From the NCBI RefSeq assembly GCF_011800755.1, contig NZ_JAATJW010000019.1, positions 1 through 39,578 of the forward strand: a stretch of DNA of 39,578 bases. The letters run 5' to 3'. The notes beneath the pieces are model-generated. The model saw nothing but the letters and a program-made list of their open reading frames with translations. It ran no database searches and was not told the DNA's origin. The DNA comes from Listeria valentina. Lineage in GTDB: Bacteria; Bacillota; Bacilli; Lactobacillales; Listeriaceae. Position numbers and translations under genes: made by a program. Of the stretch, positions 31,954-39,578 are shown in pieces (the stretch's first letter is position 1; each line of letters begins with the position of its first letter).

Positions 31954-32736
31954 CTAACGTTTGTTCAAAAAGAATTTACTGGATTGTTTGATTCTTTTTA
32001 GGTTATTTTCGTAATCCTGTTCAAGTATGATTTTGAATAATTCATCAAGTGCATAAAGAAGAGCATTTCGGGAAAGGGTCGGAATTTCTTTAAACAAGAG
32101 TGGATCATCTTCTAAGATGCCTAAGCTAAGTTCGATATCCGCGTGTTTTGATAAGCTTGATTTCACACCATTTGTAAGTAATATCTTGCAACACTCACTA
32201 GGTAAAAGCGGTGTTGCAGAAAGAATCTCCTCGCATTCGCCGCTGTTTGAAATCATTAGTACTACATCTCCATCTTTAATGATGGGTAAATTACGTATTT
32301 GATCTTCAAAAGAGGTGAAAAAAACAATTTTACTTGGCGCGATTTTATGCATTTTGAAATAAAAGTCTTTTGCGGGAATTTGAGACATTTGGTAAGCAAG
32401 AAGGTAGATTTTTTCTGCTTGATATAGTTTATCTGCCACTTGCTTGAAAGAGCTGCTTTGCTTGATTTTATTCACTGCCGTATAGGGAATCATGAAAGAA
32501 GATAAGTCTTCACGATTATTTAGAAACTCATATTTCATCTCGGAATAGCCTTTATAACCTAAACGTTTTGAAAAATTGATAATGGCACTTGGGGCGCTTC
32601 TTGTAGCTTTTGCAAGTTCCCGAACATTTAATTTTTCAATTTGTTCCGGTTGCCTGAGTAAAAATTTAGCAATATCTTGCTGATTGGCTGTAAGTGATTC
32701 GTAGGATCTTTTGATTCGACCTAGTACTTCGTTCAT
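31954..32736 (-). CDS. RpiR-family regulator with SIS domain
   Basis: A 260-residue regulator with an N-terminal helix-turn-helix (LTANQQDIAKFLLRQPEQIEKLNVRELAKATRSAPSAIINFSKRLGYKGYSEMKYE) and a C-terminal sugar-phosphate-binding SIS domain. The latter is reduced to IYLLAYQMSQIPAKDFYFKM, ISNSGECEEILSAT and SSLSKHADIELSLG. Such regulators respond to phosphorylated sugars. The ATG at 32736 follows GGAGG by 7 nt; an in-frame ATG 12 codons earlier lies within the operator and lacks a site. It is divergent from the PTS operon and shares the control region with palindrome 32754-32773, so it most likely controls that operon and itself. Confidence 0.88.
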   Translation of the reverse strand: MNEVLGRIKRSYESLTANQQDIAKFLLRQPEQIEKLNVRELAKATRSAPSAIINFSKRLGYKGYSEMKYEFLNNREDLSSFMIPYTAVNKIKQSSSFKQVADKLYQAEKIYLLAYQMSQIPAKDFYFKMHKIAPSKIVFFTSFEDQIRNLPIIKDGDVVLMISNSGECEEILSATPLLPSECCKILLTNGVKSSLSKHADIELSLGILEDDPLLFKEIPTLSRNALLYALDELFKIILEQDYENNLKRIKQSSKFFLNKR

Positions 32737-32753
32737 GTTTAGACCTCCGATTT

Positions 32754-32773
32754 TTTGAGAACAAATTCTCAAA
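32754..32773. promoter_or_regulatory. Palindromic operator, probable RpiR site
   Basis: TTTGAGAA and TTCTCAAA form a perfect inverted repeat around CAAA. It lies just upstream of the RpiR ribosome site and 13 bp upstream of the PTS -35 box, in the shared divergent region. Assignment to the adjacent RpiR protein is by position and symmetry. Confidence 0.6.
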
Positions 32774-32786
32774 TTTAAAATTATTA

Positions 32787-32815
32787 TTGAAAAAAAATTC
32801 TTTTGCAGTTAAACT
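32787..32815 (+). promoter_or_regulatory. Sigma-A promoter of the PTS-mannosidase-kinase operon
   Basis: TTGAAA (32787-32792) and TAAACT (32810-32815) at 17 bp. The expected start is near 32822. Confidence 0.7.
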
Positions 32816-32821
32816 CTAACA

Positions 32822-32835
32822 TGAAAGCGCTTTTA
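32822..32835 (+). promoter_or_regulatory. Catabolite-responsive element (cre) for CcpA
   Basis: TGAAAGCGCTTTTA differs by one base from the symmetric cre TGAAAGCGCTTTCA. It begins at the predicted transcription start, a position expected to give CcpA repression in the presence of preferred sugars. Confidence 0.75.
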
Positions 32836-32861
32836 TGTCAATTTAACTTGGAGGGATAAAA

Positions 32862-34343
32862 ATGAAAAAAATTGTGGGGGTAACCGCTTGTGCCGCAGGG
32901 ATTGCACATACGTATATGGCACAAGCGGCACTCGAAAAGGCAGCTGAAGAACTCGGTATAGACGCAAAAATTGAAACACAGGGAACGATTGGAACAGAGA
33001 ATGCGCTAACTGAAAAAGAAATTGCAGAAGCCGACCTTGTTATTATTGCTTCGGATATTGCCATTGATAAATCTCGTTTTATCGGTAAAAAGTTATTTGA
33101 AACTGATACAAACCATGCACTCAAAGATGCTTCGACTTTGTTGAGCGAAGCCATGGAGAAAGCAACGATTCACGGGGGGAAAGGAACAAAAGTAGGCGGG
33201 AAAATGGAAATTGGGACTTCATCGAATAAATTTGTCCAATATCTAATGTCTGGGCTCTCCGATATGATTCCTGTCACGATTGCTGCTGGTTTACTTCTTG
33301 CGATTGCTAATACGATGGCCTTCCATCCAGATCCTAATAATGCAAATCTAGTTGTTTGGGGATTTAGCGATACGGCAAGCGGTGAATTTTTCTCCAAGTT
33401 ATTTGATTTAGGTAAAGTCGGTTTCACCTTAATGATTCCAATTTTTGCTGCTGGGGTTGCCCGAGCAATTGGAGATAAGCCAGCTGTTGCTCCAGCATTC
33501 ATTGCAGGCTATATTATCAATGATCCGAAATTTCTAGGAGCTGAAACAGGAGCTGGATTTATCGGAGCCATTTTAGTCGGCTTTGGTGTTGGGTTTATGG
33601 TGAAAGCACTGAAAAAAATTAAATGGCCTGAGCTAATAAAACCGATTGTTCCCATTTTAATTATCCCTGTTATAGCCACCTTTATTTCTTTTGTAGTAAT
33701 TTATTATTTGATTGGACAACCGATTGCAGGGCTGATGAATTCTTTGTATAGCTTTATTAATGATTTAACGCTAAACAATGCTGCAGCACCAATCATTTAC
33801 GGAGCAGTTCTAGGTGGAATGATGGGTGTCGATATGGGTGGTCCTATCAATAAAACAGCTTTACTTGTTTCTTCTGCTATTTTTGTTGATACGATGAATC
33901 AATTTGGACCAACAGGTGTCAATGCCATTCCTCAAGCGGCTACAGGAGCAGCTATTGCCGTTGCACCACTCGGAGCGGGCATTGCTACGCTTTTATTTAA
34001 AAAATATTTCACCACAGAAGAGCGAACACTCGGCTCATCGGCTTTAGTTATGGGCATGGTCGGGGTTACAGAAGGAGCGATTCCATTTGCTGCTGCCCAT
34101 CCATCGCTTATTATTGCAAACACCATTTCTTCTGCAGTATCAGGTGCACTTGTTGCATCGATGGGTATTCAGTTTTATGGAGGAGTTGGTTCTCCTTTAG
34201 GCGCTTTTGTTGGTTATACAACAGGTCCTGAAATGTCTTGGTTACTCTGGATAGTTGCTATTTTATTTGCGGCTTTCTTAAATGCGTTACTATATCGCTT
34301 CCTGCTTAGAAAACGAAAAAATGAATTACAACAGGTTGGATAA
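32862..34343 (+). CDS. PTS fructose-family EIIBC permease (alpha-mannoside)
   Basis: The 493-residue permease has an EIIB domain (1-105) with phosphorylatable Cys10 in VTACAAGIAHTYMAQ, a short linker, and an EIIC domain (about 115-485) with eight to ten helices. EIIC contains MIPVTIAAGLLLAIAN, GDKPAVAPAFIAG, GGMMGVDMGGPINKTA and VTEGAIPFAAAHP. The usual Pro-Thr after the active Cys is Ala-Ala here. The fructose/mannosylglycerate branch (compare E. coli MngA) fits the downstream GH38 gene. EIIA is a separate gene. TTGGAGGG precedes the ATG by about 9 nt. Expression is likely governed by RpiR and CcpA through the adjacent operator and cre. Confidence 0.9.
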   Translation: MKKIVGVTACAAGIAHTYMAQAALEKAAEELGIDAKIETQGTIGTENALTEKEIAEADLVIIASDIAIDKSRFIGKKLFETDTNHALKDASTLLSEAMEKATIHGGKGTKVGGKMEIGTSSNKFVQYLMSGLSDMIPVTIAAGLLLAIANTMAFHPDPNNANLVVWGFSDTASGEFFSKLFDLGKVGFTLMIPIFAAGVARAIGDKPAVAPAFIAGYIINDPKFLGAETGAGFIGAILVGFGVGFMVKALKKIKWPELIKPIVPILIIPVIATFISFVVIYYLIGQPIAGLMNSLYSFINDLTLNNAAAPIIYGAVLGGMMGVDMGGPINKTALLVSSAIFVDTMNQFGPTGVNAIPQAATGAAIAVAPLGAGIATLLFKKYFTTEERTLGSSALVMGMVGVTEGAIPFAAAHPSLIIANTISSAVSGALVASMGIQFYGGVGSPLGAFVGYTTGPEMSWLLWIVAILFAAFLNALLYRFLLRKRKNELQQVG

Positions 34344-34379
34344 TTGAAATCTTTAGTCGAATTTGGAGGGGTTCAGAAG

Positions 34380-34835
34380 ATGAATGAAATTTTTGCGGAA
34401 GATAATATCTTTTTTGTAGAGGAAACACTGACAGATAAAGATACGTTTTTGAAGATTGTTGCAGAAAGGGCAATGGAAAAAGGACTTGTTTCTTCAAATG
34501 AAGCATGTCTCAAAGGCTTGTTGGAAAGAGAACAGCAACAAACAACCGGCTTCCAAGAAGGATTTGCTATTCCTCATTGTAAAAATGATACGGTTTATTC
34601 TCCTAAATTAATGTATTTTAAAACAGCCCCAATTCCTTGGGATAGTTTGGATGGGAATCCGATTACTGATTCCTTTGTGTTATTGATTCCAGAAAAAGCT
34701 GCTGATGAGCACTTGAAATATTTAGCGCTTTTGTCTCGAGCCTTAATCGATGATGAGTTTCGTTCTGGAATAAAGGCTAGCCAAACAAAAAATGAGATTT
34801 ATCAATTGATTTGTAAGAAATTGGGGGTGAAGTGA
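34380..34835 (+). CDS. PTS fructose-family EIIA component
   Basis: The 151-residue protein is a complete PTS_EIIA_2 domain: active His66 in GFAIPHCKN, REQQQTTGFQEGFAIPH upstream, and FVLLIPEKAADEHLKYLALLSRAL toward the end. It passes phosphate from HPr to Cys10 of the EIIBC protein encoded 36 bp upstream. The ATG at 34380 follows GGAGGG by 9 nt; a TTG start 12 codons earlier is not supported. The mannosidase gene begins 1 nt after its stop, so the two are translationally coupled. Confidence 0.92.
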   Translation: MNEIFAEDNIFFVEETLTDKDTFLKIVAERAMEKGLVSSNEACLKGLLEREQQQTTGFQEGFAIPHCKNDTVYSPKLMYFKTAPIPWDSLDGNPITDSFVLLIPEKAADEHLKYLALLSRALIDDEFRSGIKASQTKNEIYQLICKKLGVK

Positions 34836-34836
34836 G

Positions 34837-37446
34837 GTGAAAAAGAAGGTTCATGTGGTAAGTCATTCGCACTGGGATAGAGAATGGTATTTTACGACGA
34901 TGGATGCGCTTTTGCTAAGTGATAATTTATTTTCTGATGTTTTATCGGAGCTTGAAAAAAATTCTGAGGCGAAATTTTGTCTTGACGGGCAATCTTCCAT
35001 TGTTGATGATTATCTTGAGCTTCACCCTGAAAAGCTTGAGACAATTCAAAAGCTAGTGGAAAAAAAACAGCTAACTATTGGTCCTTGGTACACACAAACA
35101 GATGCTTTTTTCGTTGGGGAAGAATCTTTTCTTCGCAACCTTGCGATTGGCATTCGGGATTCCAAACGCTACGGAGAGGAAATGAAAGTTGGTTATTTAC
35201 CAGATACATTTGGATTTAATGCGCAAATGCCAACGCTTTTACAAAACTGTGGAATTGATAATATTGTTTTTTGGCGGGGGCTCAATCTTGAAACACAAGT
35301 CCAATCACCTTATTTTATTTGGAAAGGTTTAGGTGAAAAGAAAATTATTGCGGCGAATCTTGTGGATGGATACGGAACGGCTGCTTTTTTAAATGATTCT
35401 GAAGACTATCTCGAAGAGCGTTTACTTCCTGCATTAAAGCGGATTGAAAAATGGACGGATAACGAGAATCTATTGCTTCCATCAGGTGGCGATCAGCTTG
35501 AAATCATTCCAAACTTACCAGAGACGCTAAACCGTATAAATAAAAAGGTCGATTATTATTTGTTCCAAAGCAGTTATGAAGACTTTTTAGAGACACTTAG
35601 AAAACAAACGGACTTACCTGAATACCAAGGTGAATTTAGGGAACCTTGTACAACAAGAGCGCATAAATCCATTGGTTCTGTACGCTATGATATTAAGAGG
35701 TTGAACTATTTAATAGAGCAAAAGTTAACCAAGCGCGTAGAGCCGCTACTTGCGATTGCGAAAGCACATGAAATAGAGCTTTCAACCGAATTACTCATTA
35801 AATCGTGGAAGAAACTCCTTGAAGGACATGCGCATGATTCGATGGGCGGCTGCGTATCAGATGACGTAGCAAAGGACATTTTACACCGAATGAAGGAAGC
35901 AAATGAGTTAGCGAGCGGATTTGAAAATTATTTGTCGAAGCGTTTGTCAGAGAAACTTGGATTAAATGCGAATCAAGTGATTGTCTTTAATACGACGTCA
36001 AAGGCCTTTCACGGGTACAAAATAATTGATTTTCTGGCTCCGGATAAAATGATTCGCTTTAAAGGAGAACGAGAAGCTGTTATATTGAATGAAATCTATT
36101 TTGAAGGAAAAGATAATCTTTTGCTAGAAACACCAGAAGGCCCTAAATATATCAATGAAGATCCTTATTATCGTCTATTTGTTCTAACAAATATTGAAAT
36201 TCCAGCAATGGGATTCAAAGTTTTAGATATCGAAAAAGCAGAGGAGCCGCTTTCAGAGCTTGAAGCAGTCTCAGGGAAAGAAATCCAAAACAAACATTAC
36301 CTGATTCAAGAAACAAAAACTGGACTCTTACTAAAAACCAGTGAGGGTACGGAAATCGAGAACTTCTTAACATTTGAAGATACTGGGAATAATGGAGATA
36401 CGTATGATTTTTCACCATTAGAAACTGAAAAGCCTACTTTACTTGGATTAAAAGTAGATGCAGTGAAAAAATCAAAATTAGTTGAAATCATGTATTTATC
36501 GGGAGACTTTCAATTGCCGAAAGACCTCGCGGCAAGATGTGGAGAAACAGATGAAACTGGCAAACTTAAAATGAAGCTTGAAATTGAACTTCGTCAAAAC
36601 AGTTCGGTTATTCGATGCAAATTAATTGTTCAAAATGAGATTTTAAGCCACCGTTTGCGCGTAGTCATTCGTACACAAGTAGAAAATCGAAACTCTATTG
36701 CTTCTTTGCCATTTGGATTTATTACACGAGAAAATTTGCAAGGAGAACTCAAGGATTGGCATAAAAGGTATGTAGAATACCCGATTGACTTAGAACCGTT
36801 TGATAAAAGTGTTTCAGTTTTTGACGAGGAGAAAACTATAACGGCTTTCGGAAAAGGAATTAAAGAATATCAATTTCAAGAATCCAAACTATACTTAACC
36901 CTGTTTGCAAGTACCAGTCAGCTTGGGAAGCCAAACCTGTTATACCGACCAGGGCGTGCCTCTGGGGACACTACCAAAAAGGGGCATATAATGATGCCAA
37001 CACCTTTAGCGGAACTTCTAGGAGAATTGGAATTTGAATTCGCCTTCTCCGTTCAAAAGGGCACATTTGATTCATCTTTAGTTTCAGAAGATCAGCAAGA
37101 ATATGTGGATGAATCTATGTGTTATCAAAATCAAATGCTAAACAAATTTATTCACCGATTAGACAATAAGATCCAAACTCATCAAGAAAAAGAAGAGACG
37201 ATTCAGGAATTTTCGCTTTTACAAAGTGAATCAGAGTCTTGGGACAGCACATTTATGCCATCATTGTATGACAGAAACGCCTTTATTTTACGACTGAAAA
37301 ATCCGACAGAACGAGTTTTATCCATTGGTAGCTTGGACACATCAAAATTTAGCAAAGTATGTTTTGTAAACGTACAAGAGCAACCGCTACAAGAAAAGCG
37401 GGAGATTGCTCCATATGATTTTGTCAGCATCAAATTATGGCTATAG
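34837..37446 (+). CDS. GH38 alpha-mannosidase (MngB-like)
   Basis: The 869-residue glycoside hydrolase has the GH38 N-terminal catalytic domain with HSHWDREW (zinc ligands His12 and Asp14) and the nucleophile Asp123 in LPDTFGFNAQMP. The later zinc His lies in EGHAHDSMGGC (about residue 330). An alpha-mannosidase middle helical domain and beta-sandwich C-terminal region follow. Length and motifs resemble E. coli MngB and the Listeria lmo0401-type enzymes, which act on PTS-imported phospho-mannosides and release mannose-6-phosphate. There is no signal peptide, so it is cytoplasmic. The GTG start at 34837 follows GGGGGTG by 7 nt and lies next to the EIIA stop. The substrate linkage is not determinable from sequence. 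Confidence 0.9.
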   Translation: MKKKVHVVSHSHWDREWYFTTMDALLLSDNLFSDVLSELEKNSEAKFCLDGQSSIVDDYLELHPEKLETIQKLVEKKQLTIGPWYTQTDAFFVGEESFLRNLAIGIRDSKRYGEEMKVGYLPDTFGFNAQMPTLLQNCGIDNIVFWRGLNLETQVQSPYFIWKGLGEKKIIAANLVDGYGTAAFLNDSEDYLEERLLPALKRIEKWTDNENLLLPSGGDQLEIIPNLPETLNRINKKVDYYLFQSSYEDFLETLRKQTDLPEYQGEFREPCTTRAHKSIGSVRYDIKRLNYLIEQKLTKRVEPLLAIAKAHEIELSTELLIKSWKKLLEGHAHDSMGGCVSDDVAKDILHRMKEANELASGFENYLSKRLSEKLGLNANQVIVFNTTSKAFHGYKIIDFLAPDKMIRFKGEREAVILNEIYFEGKDNLLLETPEGPKYINEDPYYRLFVLTNIEIPAMGFKVLDIEKAEEPLSELEAVSGKEIQNKHYLIQETKTGLLLKTSEGTEIENFLTFEDTGNNGDTYDFSPLETEKPTLLGLKVDAVKKSKLVEIMYLSGDFQLPKDLAARCGETDETGKLKMKLEIELRQNSSVIRCKLIVQNEILSHRLRVVIRTQVENRNSIASLPFGFITRENLQGELKDWHKRYVEYPIDLEPFDKSVSVFDEEKTITAFGKGIKEYQFQESKLYLTLFASTSQLGKPNLLYRPGRASGDTTKKGHIMMPTPLAELLGELEFEFAFSVQKGTFDSSLVSEDQQEYVDESMCYQNQMLNKFIHRLDNKIQTHQEKEETIQEFSLLQSESESWDSTFMPSLYDRNAFILRLKNPTERVLSIGSLDTSKFSKVCFVNVQEQPLQEKREIAPYDFVSIKLWL

Positions 37447-37479
37447 AGCATTGATCAATTTATGGAGGAGTTGAAAAGA

Positions 37480-38367
37480 ATGGCTGATCTTGTGTTTGAT
37501 CTTGGTGGAACAACAGTGAAACAGGCATTAGTAAACAGTTCAGGAGAATTTTCTTTCAGAAAAGTAGAGTCAACTCCTCGTAATTATCTCGATTTGCTCG
37601 ATTATCTGGAAAGGGCTTCACGTAACCATCAAGTAGCTCGTGCCATCGGACTTAGTGTTCCAGGAATTTATGATCCGATGAAAAAGATTCTTACAGGTTC
37701 TTCCGCCATTTCATATGTTATCGGAAAACCACTTGTTGCAGATCTTCAAAAACGAGTGAAAAAACCCGTTTTTATTGAAAATGATGGGAACTGTGCGCTT
37801 CTTGGAGAATTATGGCTAGGGAGGGCTAAGGGCATTCAAAATGCGGCGATGTACGTTATTGGTTCTGCTGTTGGAGGCGCGATTGCAATTCATGGCAATA
37901 TTTTACACGGAGCTAATTTAAATGCCGGAGAACTTGGTTATGAGTTAATTGCGAATAATCCTGCTGATGCTTCTTTTCAGTCGCTCGGAGGACGAATTGG
38001 TTTCAATGCCGTTTTAAATGAGGTAGAACATCGATTTGGCTTAGAAAAAAATGGGGAAATTTTATTTGAAGTGATGAAACAAAATCAAGAAGTGAAAGAG
38101 TTTTATCAGCAACGAATGGATTATTTGGCTGCTAGTATAATCAATTTACAGTACATCTTAGATCCAGATATAATTCTAATTGGAGGGGCTGTTAGCGAAA
38201 ATCCATTTTTTATCCAAGTGTTGCAAGATTCGCTTGAACGGATTTTGAGGCATCGACCCCATCATAAGGTTCACCCTAAAATTTCACCAGCGCAATTTTT
38301 CAACGATGCAAACTTACTGGGGGCAAGCTATCATTGCCAAAAGGAGTTGAGGCGGTTAAATTGCTAG
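37480..38367 (+). CDS. ROK-family sugar kinase without the zinc motif
   Basis: The 295-residue protein starts MADLVFDLGGTTVKQALV, with the phosphate loop DLGGT at 7-11. It has the catalytic Asp102 in ENDGNCALLGELWLG and the second phosphate region VIGSAVGGAI. The ROK zinc site is missing: the usual GExGH is NAGELGY and the CxCGxxGCxE stretch is replaced by a Cys-free loop. Fold and length (about 300) still fit a ROK kinase for mannose, glucose or a disaccharide. The ATG at 37480 follows GGAGGAG by 9 nt; an ATG six codons earlier overlaps that site. It is the last gene of the mannoside operon, 33 bp after the mannosidase, and could phosphorylate the free sugar released by it. Confidence 0.87.
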   Translation: MADLVFDLGGTTVKQALVNSSGEFSFRKVESTPRNYLDLLDYLERASRNHQVARAIGLSVPGIYDPMKKILTGSSAISYVIGKPLVADLQKRVKKPVFIENDGNCALLGELWLGRAKGIQNAAMYVIGSAVGGAIAIHGNILHGANLNAGELGYELIANNPADASFQSLGGRIGFNAVLNEVEHRFGLEKNGEILFEVMKQNQEVKEFYQQRMDYLAASIINLQYILDPDIILIGGAVSENPFFIQVLQDSLERILRHRPHHKVHPKISPAQFFNDANLLGASYHCQKELRRLNC

Positions 38368-38421
38368 TTACTGGTATTTAAAAGATATGAAGGTGTTTTT
38401 CTTTGGAAAAGTCTCTCCTTA

Positions 38422-38461
38422 AATAAACAGACTACCCGTTTTTAAGGGTAGTCTGTTTATT
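38422..38461. terminator. Bidirectional terminator after the mannoside operon
   Basis: A 16-bp perfect stem (38422-38437 with 38446-38461, 8-nt loop) serves the ROK gene on the plus strand and the convergent MarR gene on the minus strand. Confidence 0.85.
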
Positions 38462-38478
38462 ATCTACGAGCTATGAAG

Positions 38479-38946
38479 TTAAAACTTTTTTCGTTGGTTT
38501 ATCTGCTGCTCCGTTTTTGTACCTTCAATTTGTTTAGTTAGGACATTTATTAATAAATTGATATCAATTTGGTCGGCGAGTAAAGTTTTAATATGGGCAT
38601 TAAACTGATCTTCAATTTTTGTAGCTTCTTTTAAAATTGCTGCACCTGAACGGGTGAGATGAATTGCGGATTTTCTAACATCTTTAGGGTTTACTTTTTT
38701 AACAACATATTCTTTATCAATTAGTCGCTGAACAATGCGGCTTGGACTATCAGAACCACAAATTAAAAGCTCACCAATCTCGGAAATGGAAAGACCATCT
38801 TTAAAAGAGAGTATTTTTAGTACTTCATTTTGGCTAGGCGTGATCTGCAAAGAAGCGAGCATTTTACGATAAATGTCTTCTCCTTCTCTATCCGCAGCTT
38901 TAATCAGGTATCTAAGCTCTTCTATCTTATCCATTTGTGAGTCCAT
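38479..38946 (-). CDS. MarR-family transcriptional regulator
   Basis: The 155-residue protein has the MarR winged helix: ITPSQNEVLKILSFKDGLSISEIGELLICGSDSPSRIVQRLIDKEYVVKKVNPKDVRKSAIHLTRSGAAI, with the recognition helix at about 62-75 and the wing at KKVNPKDVRKSAIHLT. Flanking N- and C-terminal helices would form the dimer interface. ATG 38946 has AAAGGA immediately adjacent; ATG 38934 has it 12 nt away, so the start is uncertain. It lies 6 bp after the short-chain dehydrogenase remnant, probably in one transcript, and may regulate that gene. Confidence 0.85.
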   Translation of the reverse strand: MDSQMDKIEELRYLIKAADREGEDIYRKMLASLQITPSQNEVLKILSFKDGLSISEIGELLICGSDSPSRIVQRLIDKEYVVKKVNPKDVRKSAIHLTRSGAAILKEATKIEDQFNAHIKTLLADQIDINLLINVLTKQIEGTKTEQQINQRKKF

Positions 38947-38952
38947 TCCTTT

Positions 38953-39552
38953 CTATTGTTTCAGTTGCTTTTTCATTATACCATAAACAAGATTTACCAT
39001 TCTATTTCTGGTAAGTAAGCGGGGAAGGATGCTACTCGTAAAATAATTATTGAAACCATCAATTTTGGATATTTTATTTTGTTTTAAAGCTTTGACACTT
39101 GCTTGAACCACGCCTTCTGGTGTTCGCAAATTACCATACGCAACGCCACCACTTGCAGAAAAGAAATTAGTATCCGTGGCACCCGGTGAGAAGGCAAGTA
39201 CTTGAACATTTTTATCTCGGCATTCCAAGCTGAGCGCTTCTGTAAAAGATAAAACAAAGGCTTTCGTTGCTGCATATACAGCCATTGTTGGAATTGGATG
39301 ATAGGCGGAACTGGAAGCTATATTAATAATTTGCCCGTGATTTCTTTTAATCATGCCGTCTAAAAAGAGTTTCGTCAAATCAAACAAACTCGTTGCATTT
39401 AGCATGATTTGTGTATGTTGCAAAGAAAAATCCGTGTCATAAACATTGCCACTCGTAGCAAAGCCAGCACAGTTTATTAAACGATCAATAAGTAAACCCT
39501 CCCTCGTAAAATATATTTTAGAAAGATAAATGATCTTCCCTAAATGTTTCAT
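38953..39552 (-). pseudogene. Short-chain dehydrogenase lacking its N-terminal NAD(P) site
   Basis: The 199 codons cover the C-terminal three quarters of a classical SDR: LINCAGFATSG (compare NNAG), IINIASSSAYHPIP (catalytic Ser), YAATKAF (Tyr-xxx-Lys) and FSPGATDTNFF. The N-terminal Rossmann segment with TGxxxGIG (about 70-80 residues) is absent. An in-frame TAA lies 12 nt before the ATG. A different frame just upstream reads VRKRNETFREDHLS, which resembles the missing SDR stretch. This suggests a frameshifted gene whose 5' part continues beyond the window. A short translated product is possible, since AAGGA precedes the ATG. A sequencing error is not excluded. Confidence 0.6.
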
Positions 39553-39578
39553 TTCTTTTCCTTACGGAATAAGTTTCG

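Noticed and set aside
1-39578. CRISPR array, insertion sequence, integrase or prophage
   Set aside because: No regularly spaced direct repeats, transposase or integrase motifs, and no attachment-site duplication near the tRNA genes were seen.

Overview
The window reads as chromosomal DNA of a low-GC Gram-positive bacterium of the Bacillales, most likely a Listeria-type organism (Listeriaceae). The DNA is AT-rich with strong Shine-Dalgarno sites and many U-tailed terminators. It carries a CdaA whose DGA and RHR motifs fall at residues 171 and 203, an ABC-F/Rex neighbourhood of the ydiF-ydiH type, a KimA potassium importer, a glmS ribozyme, and the paired ywdI-ywdK genes. The species cannot be decided from the sequence. 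No rRNA, insertion sequence, prophage or CRISPR array was seen.

Layout: (1) 1-700, five minus-strand tRNA genes in transcription order Glu, Thr, Tyr, Gln, Lys. (2) 850-11450, a potassium / c-di-AMP / amino-sugar block: kimA, a degenerate arginase-like gene, a small two-helix membrane protein, cdaA-cdaR, glmM, an 8-helix membrane protein, and glmS behind its ribozyme. c-di-AMP made by CdaA is known to inhibit KimA, CdaR and GlmM are known CdaA partners, and GlmS-GlmM feed cell-wall precursor synthesis. (3) 11450-18720, an ABC-F ATPase (minus), rex, a DUF2238-like membrane protein, an LtaS/LtaP-type phosphoglycerol transferase (minus) and an amino-acid permease. (4) 18760-24120, corA, GntR, a YhgE/Pip-like giant membrane protein and a second, related GntR. 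The YhgE/Pip gene appears to begin at an ATA codon and carries tandem 17- and 18-residue repeats. (5) 24120-31500, short housekeeping units: GNAT, DUF975, a small coiled-coil protein, metallophosphatase plus DUF915 lipase-like protein, DUF420/CtaM-like, pdxK plus HAD phosphatase, maa-ywdI-ywdK.

(6) 31950-38460 is a self-contained carbohydrate island. A divergent RpiR regulator faces a PTS EIIBC, EIIA, GH38 alpha-mannosidase and ROK kinase operon. The control region has a sigma-A promoter, a palindromic operator and a near-perfect catabolite (cre) site. The gene set predicts uptake of an alpha-mannoside as a phospho-sugar, cleavage by GH38 and kinase salvage of a free sugar. (7) The right edge holds a MarR regulator and a short-chain dehydrogenase that lacks its nucleotide-binding N-terminus.

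The observations most worth a second look are the metal-site-less ureohydrolase next to cdaA, the ATA start and repeat rod of the YhgE/Pip protein between two related GntR genes, and the GH38-ROK mannoside PTS operon. I found no clear evidence of a wholly new multi-gene system.
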